A DNA stretch of 58,934 nt from Phycisphaerae bacterium. Its GTDB lineage: Bacteria; Planctomycetota; Phycisphaerae; Sedimentisphaerales; Anaerobacaceae. The notes under the pieces are model-generated. The model was not told the DNA's origin. It did no database searches and was given only the letters and a program-made list of their open reading frames with translations. A program made the position numbers and the translations under genes. Shown one piece after another: positions 52,749 through 58,934 of this stretch; the stretch's first letter is position 1; each line of letters opens with the position of its first letter. The stretch is from positions 1-58,934 of the forward strand of contig JAIPFM010000161.1 in NCBI GenBank assembly GCA_021736645.1, given 5' to 3'.

Positions 52749-55304
52749 CTATGGATGTAAGCCAATATCGTCTATAAAGATCAGGCCTGCACCCCCGGGC
52801 TTGAGGTTGTTGGGGCTGCCCACGCCAATGCTGAGGGCCTTGATGGCGTCCACATGGATGCCTGCCAGATCCGACAGGGCAATGTTCCAGGTTTGCCACC
52901 GGGGTTGCAGCACTGCCTGGCTTTTGTCAGGATGGGTTAAGGTGATCCTGTTGCCCTGAGTGTCTTCAAGACACAGATACAGATCATCCGCCCCATTGAC
53001 GGGAATGCCCAGACTGGACGTGGTATTAAATGGGGCCACGCTGGTGCTGGTGACCTGGGTGAATACGGCCGTGCCTTGGGTCAGATTGTCCTTGTACACA
53101 CAGTGCATCAGTCCCAGGGAGGCAAATCCGGAGAGGGACATGAAGGGTTGAGTGTCCAGGGTCACTGGCAGCCAGGTCAGACCATCGGGAGAGTGTGACA
53201 GGGACAGGGTGGCACCCAGTCTCTGCAGTTTGATCCAATGGGGGAGTGTGACTGTGCCGGGCTCCGAATACTGGCTGATCACAGGTTGTCCCGGATCGCT
53301 TCTGTAGTGACATGCCAGTCGGCCGTCTGCGGTCACGGCAATACAGGCCTGCGCGACATTGGGCTCATTGCTTTGCCTGATCATGATGCCGGCCTGGGAC
53401 AGGGCGTGAATCTCGTCAAGCCTGTCGAGTCTCGCTGAAATGGAGGCACTGCCTGACACGGATTGAGACACAAAGTAACAGCGGTCATCCTCCTGCCAGA
53501 ATCCGGTACCAGTGCCTGTGAGTGTGAACGTGTCCTGGTGCTTGAGCGACTGTCCCACAGAGTCGGGCAGGCCGTGGAACGCCAGGGACAGTGTCTTGAG
53601 AGGGCGATTCTGCTGGGTTGTCATGTTCAAGGGGACCGCAAAGGTTCGGGTCGCTTCAGAGCGTTGATAGCGGTCATCGTTTTGATAGGCCAGAGGCATG
53701 GACTGGCAGCCTGCATGGACCATGTCCTGCTCAGCATAGGGACGATCAATGTGTCCCACGGTGGCACCCGTGTTGTTGCCGGGCTGGCCGGGCAGGGGTT
53801 GTTGATATCCCCATCCATCGATCCAGGCCTCAAAAATACGTTGCGAGGGTGTGTTGGTGTAGGACTCAAAGTCGTCAATGACATAGTAATTGGCCGTGGA
53901 AAACTGCCAGATCTGGCCTGGAGTGACATTGGGCTGGTTCAAATAATTCACATCGTCCACACGCCAGTAATAGGTCCGGTTTGGGGCCAGATTGGCCAGG
54001 TCATAGGTGGTCTTGTTCTGCCGCACCAGGAATTCTGAATCACCGGACTGTGCCTGGGCCACAGAGGTGAGGTCCGTGCCCAGATAGAGATCGTGCATCG
54101 TCGCAGTGGTGCCGGATTGCCAGGAAAGCCGCGGTGAATGGTTGACAGCCTGGCTGAAATCAAGGGGCTTGGGAAAGTGACTGACTGTCGGCGGCTGCAA
54201 CGGACCATTGGGTATGATCTGAGGTTCCAGTTGATCATAGGACCAGAGTAGCTGCATTTGAGGATCGCCCTGGTAGTGGGCATATTCCAGGACAATCTGT
54301 ACAGACGTGCCCAGACCGGGTGGCAACGTGGTATTAAGTTGACGTGTGGGCTGCGTGGTCCAGTCATCGATCACGGTCTGGCCGTCCACGCAGAGCCTGA
54401 CGCAGTCATTGGCCACTACAGACAGAGTGATTGTCTTGGATTGAGGGATAAAGAGCTGACCGGTCCATCGGACAGAGAACGCGTCCAGGGTGAGGACCCG
54501 TCGCAAGGGATTGTCCTGGGCAAAATTCAGGTTCACGCCCTTGTCCGTACGTGTCAGAACCGGATCTTCTCCCAGGTAGGTGTTGTCAAAATATCGGCCC
54601 TGGATGCCGCCCTCTGATTCCAGGGTGCGGAATTGCCAGAGATCGCCTGGTGTGACATACCCTGAGCCTTGACGTTCATCAATGCGCCAGTAATAGGTGG
54701 TGCCCTTCTCCAAAGGGGGCAGGGGATAGTGCAATTGCCCTGTGCCCACCACCAGACCCAGATACGCAGAGGTAAATCCGAGGCGCACATGCTCCTGGTT
54801 TGTGCCAAAGTAGACCTCGTGCGAGACTGCGAGCAGGCCGGCTTGCCAGGTGAGTGTCGTATTCTTGGACGTCACCCATTGCGTGCCTGGCGTGGGATTG
54901 GGCTGACTGGCCTGGTACGACAGTGTGGTAAAAGACCAGGTCTCGCCAGTATACAGCGTGCCCAATGCATCCAGAGTATCGATGCGCCAGTAGTAGGTCT
55001 GTCCCAATTCAAAACCCGGGCTGAAGAAATAGGATGAGGCTGACCTGGAAAGGGTTGTGATTCGGGCACTCGCTGTCAATACGGGATTGGTTCCCAAATA
55101 GAGTGTCTGGGAGGAGGCCTGCTGCGCAGGGGACCACGTCAATCGTACGTTTGATGGGTCTACGGTCTTGTTCCCATTGGCCGGATTGGGCGAGTCTGCC
55201 TGATACTCAGCTGCAGTCAGACCGGAACCACATAGGGCGCAGACCAGCCACAACCAACTTAGGACAAAACAGCCACTGTAATGTGGGCCCTGTTGTTGAC
55301 TCAA
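52749..55304 (-). CDS. Secreted PA14 / FN3-like multidomain protein
   Basis: A protein of 851 residues. The start used is a TTG at 55304, preceded by GGAGG 8 bases upstream and leading into a signal peptide (CFVLSWLWLVCALCGSGLTA). The frame runs 45 codons further to an ATG at 55439, which has no ribosome site. Domains: two FN3-like units with TYYWRID ends (about 20-220), a PA14 domain (about 233-355, with VRLCVDGQTVIDDW), another FN3-like unit, a 'VIDDFESYT' module from about 477 and a DUF1349-like lectin region (about 608-738). No catalytic signature is seen. The modules match those of the protein at 23622. lipB follows in 20 bases. Confidence 0.82.
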   Translation of the reverse strand: MSQQQGPHYSGCFVLSWLWLVCALCGSGLTAAEYQADSPNPANGNKTVDPSNVRLTWSPAQQASSQTLYLGTNPVLTASARITTLSRSASSYFFSPGFELGQTYYWRIDTLDALGTLYTGETWSFTTLSYQASQPNPTPGTQWVTSKNTTLTWQAGLLAVSHEVYFGTNQEHVRLGFTSAYLGLVVGTGQLHYPLPPLEKGTTYYWRIDERQGSGYVTPGDLWQFRTLESEGGIQGRYFDNTYLGEDPVLTRTDKGVNLNFAQDNPLRRVLTLDAFSVRWTGQLFIPQSKTITLSVVANDCVRLCVDGQTVIDDWTTQPTRQLNTTLPPGLGTSVQIVLEYAHYQGDPQMQLLWSYDQLEPQIIPNGPLQPPTVSHFPKPLDFSQAVNHSPRLSWQSGTTATMHDLYLGTDLTSVAQAQSGDSEFLVRQNKTTYDLANLAPNRTYYWRVDDVNYLNQPNVTPGQIWQFSTANYYVIDDFESYTNTPSQRIFEAWIDGWGYQQPLPGQPGNNTGATVGHIDRPYAEQDMVHAGCQSMPLAYQNDDRYQRSEATRTFAVPLNMTTQQNRPLKTLSLAFHGLPDSVGQSLKHQDTFTLTGTGTGFWQEDDRCYFVSQSVSGSASISARLDRLDEIHALSQAGIMIRQSNEPNVAQACIAVTADGRLACHYRSDPGQPVISQYSEPGTVTLPHWIKLQRLGATLSLSHSPDGLTWLPVTLDTQPFMSLSGFASLGLMHCVYKDNLTQGTAVFTQVTSTSVAPFNTTSSLGIPVNGADDLYLCLEDTQGNRITLTHPDKSQAVLQPRWQTWNIALSDLAGIHVDAIKALSIGVGSPNNLKPGGAGLIFIDDIGLHP

Positions 55305-55649
55305 ACGAACAACCTCCTGCACGGTTATAGAGCAGTGCGAAGCACCTGTAACTCCAGCGACCATTGTAACAAAAACAGCCAATCCGGTCAAGATAAGGGC
55401 CTCAGTAGGCGGCCATTTGCCTTTTATTGACCGTGCCATAGAAGTTGTCGTGACAAACGTATGGGATATTGGGTGCTATGGGCAGGGAACGCCTGATGGG
55501 AAAGGGGTTATTGTTACGCAGGATTCGTTGAATTTCAGGTCAGAGCCCATAAAACAGTTGAAAAACGCGATTTATACGTTAAACTACTCGGAATTTACCC
55601 GTGTTCGTGTGCACGGGATTTGGTTGGTAATTCGAAAGGAGCGAACAAC
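55305..55649. other. Divergent control region of the PA14 protein and hppA
   Basis: These 345 bases separate two divergent genes and should hold both promoters. I find no clear -35/-10 pair. The frames that cross it are N-terminal extensions of the flanking genes and lack ribosome sites. Confidence 0.45.
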
Positions 55650-58082
55650 GTGAAAGTTCTCAAGAGCACAATTGGACTTTCAGTACCGAGTCTGCTGCTC
55701 AGTGCGACTGCACTGGCACAAGAGGCAGCGACTGGGACTGGACCAGCTGTACCACCGGTAAATGGTACCCCACTTTTGTGGTGGATTGCCCCGGTCATGT
55801 CGATCGTGGCGCTGTATTTTGCCTTTGACTTCTACAAGAAGGTGATGGCAGCCGATGAAGGTACGGAAAAAATGAAGGAGATCGCCAAGTACGTGAAAGA
55901 TGGTGCTTATGCCTATCTCTTCAGACAGTACAAGGTGGTCAGTGGCGTGTTTCTAGTGCTCCTGGCCCTGTTTGCCTTCCTTTCCTACAAGGGCGTTCAG
56001 AATCCCTTTGTGCCTGTGGCCTTCCTGACCGGCGGTTTCTTCAGCGGTCTGTGTGGATTCCTGGGTATGAAGACAGCCACGAGTGCGTCATCCCGTACAG
56101 CTCAAGGCTGCAGTGAAGGCCTGAACCGCGGCTTGACTGTGGCTTTCCGCTCTGGTGCTGTGATGGGCCTGGTCGTGGTCGGCTTCGGTCTGCTGGACAT
56201 TGCCCTGTGGTACTTCCTGCTGGACAAGATTTTCTTTGCACTGGATCCAGCCACTGGCCTGACCAAGGGATTCGGCTCTCTGGTGCATGCCGGTTTGACC
56301 CAACATGAAAAGCTCGTGGAAATCACAGTCACCATGATCACCTTTGGCATGGGTGCTTCAACCCAGGCCCTGTTTGCACGCGTGGGTGGCGGCATCTACA
56401 CCAAGGCCGCTGACGTGGGTGCTGACCTGGTCGGCAAGGTAGAAGCCGGTATTCCTGAAGACGATCCTCGTAACCCTGCTACGATTGCTGACAATGTGGG
56501 TGACAACGTGGGTGACGTGGCCGGTATGGGTGCTGACCTGTATGAAAGTTACTGCGGCTCGATTCTGGCCACTGCCGCCCTGGGCGCCGCGCTGCCAGGT
56601 ATTGATATTGCGACGCGTATGAACTATGTGCTGGCGCCCATGATTGTGGCCGGTATTGGTATTGCGCTGTCCATTGCGGGTATATTCCTGGTCAAGTGTA
56701 AAGAAGGGGCGACTCAGAAGGAACTTCTCAAGGCCCTGCTCGTGGGTACACTGGGCAGTTCCGTTATGATCTTGGTCGCCTTGGCGATCATGGCCCTTCC
56801 GGGTATCGAATTGATTACGTGGGGCATCTTTGGCTCTGTGGTGTCCGGTCTGCTTGCTGGTGTGATCATTGGCCAGATTACGGAATTCTATACGTCCGCC
56901 GAATACAAGCCCACCAAGGGTATTGCCGAACAGGCCAACATGGGTGCTGCCACGACGATTATCGATGGTTTTGCGACGGGCATGTTTTCAACGGGCTGGT
57001 CAGTGATCACCATCGTGATTGGTATTCTCTGTGCCTTTGGGTTTGCTGGTGGTTTCACCAATCTGTCCATGGGCCTCTATGGTATTGGCTTTGCTGCTGT
57101 GGGTATGCTGTCTACACTGGGTATCACCCTGGCCACTGACGCATACGGTCCTATTGCAGACAATGCCGGTGGTAATGCAGAAATGTGCGGTCTGCCCAAG
57201 GAAGTCCGTGAAAGAACCGACGCCCTGGATTCTCTGGGCAACACCACGGCTGCCACAGGTAAGGGTTTTGCCATTGGGTCTGCTGCTTTGACTGCCATGG
57301 CACTTCTCGCCGCCTATATCGAAGAAGTCCGCATCTGGATCAAGAAGCTGGCCATGGCCAATGAAGACGGGATTTATCAAGTCGGTGACAAGCTGTTTGC
57401 GGCCGTGGATGGTATTACCAGAGATGGCGTTCAAGCGCTCAACGTGACCACTGCCAGCGTGATGGACTTTGTGAATGCCTATAACATGAGCATCATGAAT
57501 CCCAAGCTGATCTGCGGCCTGTTCATCGGCAGTATGATGGCCTTTGTGTTCTGTGCCATGACCATGAAGGCTGTGGGGCGTGCTGCAGGTTCTATGGTGA
57601 ACGAGGTTCGCCGCCAGTTCAAGGAAATTCCGGGAATCATGGAAGGCACAGGCACGCCTGACTATGCCCGTTGTGTCTCAATTTCTACTGCTGGTGCACA
57701 GAAGGAAATGATTATGCCTTCCTTGCTGGCCATCATTGTGCCGGTCGTCACCGGTCTTTTCCTGGGCGTGGCGGGTGTCATGGGCCTTCTGGCCGGCGGC
57801 CTGGCTGCAGGTTTTGTGCTGGCCATTACCCTGAACAATGCGGGTGGCGCCTGGGACAATGCCAAGAAGTACATTGAGCAGGGTGCTCATGGCGGTAAGG
57901 GCTCAGAAGCCCACAAAGCCAGTGTGGTGGGTGATACTGTGGGTGATCCGTTCAAGGACACCTCCGGCCCCAGCCTCAACATCCTGATCAAGCTCATGAC
58001 CATGGTGAGTGTGGTATTCTCCGGTGTGGTCGTGAAATATGGTGCCCAGATTACCGAGGCCCTGGGCATGGGCACCTACTAA
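55650..58082 (+). CDS. hppA: Membrane pyrophosphatase, K+-dependent, predicted Na+-pumping
   Basis: A protein of 810 residues with about 16 membrane helices. It couples pyrophosphate hydrolysis to ion export. The PPi site is clear: GGGIYTKAADVGADLVGKVE (247-266), DDPRNPATIADNVGDNVGDV and the late DTVGDPFKDTSGPS. Ala534 in GNTTAATGKG indicates K+ dependence, since K+-independent members have Lys there. The gate glutamate is Glu299 in ADLYESYCG, one turn earlier than in plant proton pumps and as in Thermotoga-type sodium pumps. The GTG at 55650 follows AAAGGAG; a TTG ten codons earlier does not. Na+ versus dual Na+/H+ pumping cannot be settled here. Confidence 0.93.
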   Translation: MKVLKSTIGLSVPSLLLSATALAQEAATGTGPAVPPVNGTPLLWWIAPVMSIVALYFAFDFYKKVMAADEGTEKMKEIAKYVKDGAYAYLFRQYKVVSGVFLVLLALFAFLSYKGVQNPFVPVAFLTGGFFSGLCGFLGMKTATSASSRTAQGCSEGLNRGLTVAFRSGAVMGLVVVGFGLLDIALWYFLLDKIFFALDPATGLTKGFGSLVHAGLTQHEKLVEITVTMITFGMGASTQALFARVGGGIYTKAADVGADLVGKVEAGIPEDDPRNPATIADNVGDNVGDVAGMGADLYESYCGSILATAALGAALPGIDIATRMNYVLAPMIVAGIGIALSIAGIFLVKCKEGATQKELLKALLVGTLGSSVMILVALAIMALPGIELITWGIFGSVVSGLLAGVIIGQITEFYTSAEYKPTKGIAEQANMGAATTIIDGFATGMFSTGWSVITIVIGILCAFGFAGGFTNLSMGLYGIGFAAVGMLSTLGITLATDAYGPIADNAGGNAEMCGLPKEVRERTDALDSLGNTTAATGKGFAIGSAALTAMALLAAYIEEVRIWIKKLAMANEDGIYQVGDKLFAAVDGITRDGVQALNVTTASVMDFVNAYNMSIMNPKLICGLFIGSMMAFVFCAMTMKAVGRAAGSMVNEVRRQFKEIPGIMEGTGTPDYARCVSISTAGAQKEMIMPSLLAIIVPVVTGLFLGVAGVMGLLAGGLAAGFVLAITLNNAGGAWDNAKKYIEQGAHGGKGSEAHKASVVGDTVGDPFKDTSGPSLNILIKLMTMVSVVFSGVVVKYGAQITEALGMGTY

Positions 58083-58127
58083 GCCTATGCATGAGGTTGA
58101 CGAATCTCGTTAATCAGTGTAATCTAT

Positions 58128-58160
58128 CGGGGCGGTCCCTTGGGGGCTGCCCCGTTTTTT
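58128..58160 (+). terminator. Intrinsic terminator after hppA
   Basis: A GC-rich stem (CGGGGC and GCCCCG outer arms, extended inward with G-U pairs) is followed by six T residues. It lies just before rsfS, so rsfS and argS must have a promoter of their own or depend on read-through. Confidence 0.85.
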
Positions 58161-58169
58161 ATTGTTTGC

Positions 58170-58589
58170 ATGAAGGACAGTCGATTGACTAAAAAACCGA
58201 ATGAGCAGGCCAGGGAGTTTTCGCTGGCTGCTGCAAAAATTGCACAAGACACGCATTGCACGGATGTTGTGGTTCTGGATTTGCAGGGTATGTCGCCTGC
58301 GACGGACTTTTTCGTGGTGGCCACAGGCACCAGCAACAGGCAGATGCGCACCGTATGTGACGATGTGAGCCAGGCGGCCCGTGATCGGGGATTTCGTAAA
58401 TATGGTCGAGCCGGATATGAAGAGGCCAAATGGATACTTTTGGATTTTGTGGATGTAGTTGTCCATGTGTTCAATGAGGAATCCAGGGAGTATTACGACC
58501 TTGAAAATCTGTGGCCCGATGCCAAGTTATTGCACGTGCCCCAGGAGACAGAGCCCGGTATAAAAGACACAGAACCCAGAAGTGAATAA
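58170..58589 (+). CDS. rsfS: Ribosomal silencing factor RsfS
   Basis: A protein of 139 residues from the ATG at 58170. RsfS (Iojap/YbeB family) binds L14 and blocks subunit joining when nutrients are low. Family marks: DVVVLDLQGMSPATDFFVVATG, then SNRQMRTVCDDV, YEEAKWILLDFVDVVVHVF and YYDLENLWPDA. The TTG at 58185 is a rival start because it lies 7 bases behind AAGGA, while the ATG at 58170 has no clear ribosome site. The stop shares a base with the argS start (TAATG). Confidence 0.9.
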   Translation: MKDSRLTKKPNEQAREFSLAAAKIAQDTHCTDVVVLDLQGMSPATDFFVVATGTSNRQMRTVCDDVSQAARDRGFRKYGRAGYEEAKWILLDFVDVVVHVFNEESREYYDLENLWPDAKLLHVPQETEPGIKDTEPRSE

Positions 58590-58934
58590 TGCGTACTATT
58601 GTAGAGCTGCTTGAAGAGAAAATCAGTGAAGCCATGACCGAGTTGAGCGGTCAGGCAGGGTGTTCTGCCATGGTCAGGCCAACGGCTGATCCCAGGTTCG
58701 GGGATTACCAGGCCAATGGCATCATGGGCTTGGCCAAAACCATGAAGACCAATCCCCGAACCCTGGCGCAGAGCCTGGTCGCCGGATTGGACCTGTCCGA
58801 GATGTGTGAGACGCCGGAAGTCGCTGGCCCCGGATTCATTAATCTGCGGCTCAAGCCCGAGTATCTCAATGCGCGCCTCAAGGCCATGGCCAGGGATGTC
58901 ACCCGCTTGGATATTGATCCGGTGGCCGCCTCCC
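58589..58934 (+). CDS. argS: Arginyl-tRNA synthetase, N-terminal part (cut by window edge)
   Basis: 115 codons are visible and the frame is open to the edge. The sequence is the N-terminal Arg-tRNA-synthetase domain that contacts the tRNA elbow: TVELLEEKISEAM-like opening, then DPRFGDYQANGIMGLAKTM and PGFINLRLKPEYL, all typical of ArgS. The catalytic HIGH motif is beyond the window. It is coupled to rsfS by a one-base stop/start overlap. Confidence 0.92.
   Translation, partial: MRTIVELLEEKISEAMTELSGQAGCSAMVRPTADPRFGDYQANGIMGLAKTMKTNPRTLAQSLVAGLDLSEMCETPEVAGPGFINLRLKPEYLNARLKAMARDVTRLDIDPVAAS

Noticed and set aside
52729..52899. Longer N terminus for LipB
   Set aside because: The 57 extra codons lie inside the upstream PA14 protein gene and show no similarity to LipB.
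55620..55649. Longer N terminus for the pyrophosphatase from a TTG at 55620
   Set aside because: The extension runs through the ribosome site AAAGGAG that serves the GTG at 55650.

Overview
The window looks like chromosomal DNA of a planctomycete, most plausibly class Phycisphaerae. This is inferred from gene content, not from a marker search. The pointers are secreted proteins built from PA14, LamG and fibronectin-like 'YYWRVDE' modules, a PQQ-type beta-propeller with the 'WRGPNRDG' start, a prepilin-type protein with an 'FTLIELLVVIAIIA' leader, a family S1 sulfatase, an SMP-30-like protein, a chlamydia/spirochaete-style V-ATPase operon and a membrane pyrophosphatase. I see no tRNA or rRNA gene, no insertion sequence, no prophage and no CRISPR array.

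Layout. 1-5.2 kb: secreted PA14 protein (cut by the edge), PQQ propeller protein and a clan GH-A glycosidase. 5.2-9.5 kb: Pro/Gln-tailed lipoprotein, isochorismatase-fold protein with altered catalytic residues, and trmB followed by two decayed copies of its own 3' end. 9.4-12.9 kb: complete dTDP-L-rhamnose operon (rfbA-rfbC-rfbD-rfbB). 12.9-15.8 kb, minus strand: FHA protein, membrane-anchored GspE-like ATPase, CvpA-like protein. 16-20.5 kb: translation cluster thrS-infC-rpmI-rplT-pheS, with infC probably starting at AUC; tilS converges on pheS. 21.9-27.6 kb: TPR-like lipoprotein, small membrane protein, large LamG/discoidin protein and a pseudopilin-like protein. 28-35.6 kb, minus strand: seven-gene V-ATPase operon (E, DUF2764-like, A, B, D, I, K). 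35.9-38.4 kb, minus strand: ilvD plus two YkgJ-type cysteine-cluster proteins. 38.6-46.8 kb, plus strand: two coupled secreted proteins, a HIT protein, a dNTPase, pgpA, an 874-residue kinase-like polytopic membrane protein and a sulfatase. 46.9-55.3 kb, minus strand: EndoQ-UvrD fusion, SMP-30 protein, lipA, lipB and a PA14/FN3 secreted protein. 55.6-58.9 kb, plus strand: membrane pyrophosphatase, rsfS and the 5' part of argS.

How the genes work together. The V-ATPase c-subunit carries the complete set of sodium ligands known from Enterococcus NtpK. The pyrophosphatase carries the K+-dependence signature and the gate-glutamate position of sodium pumps. Together they suggest sodium-based membrane energetics. 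The secreted propeller, glycosidase, sulfatase and LamG/PA14 proteins fit a polysaccharide-degrading life. The most unusual items are the trmB tail triplication, the kinase-like membrane protein, the EndoQ-helicase fusion and the AUC start of infC. Many start codons were moved from the longest open frame to a start with a good Shine-Dalgarno sequence; each case is explained in its entry.
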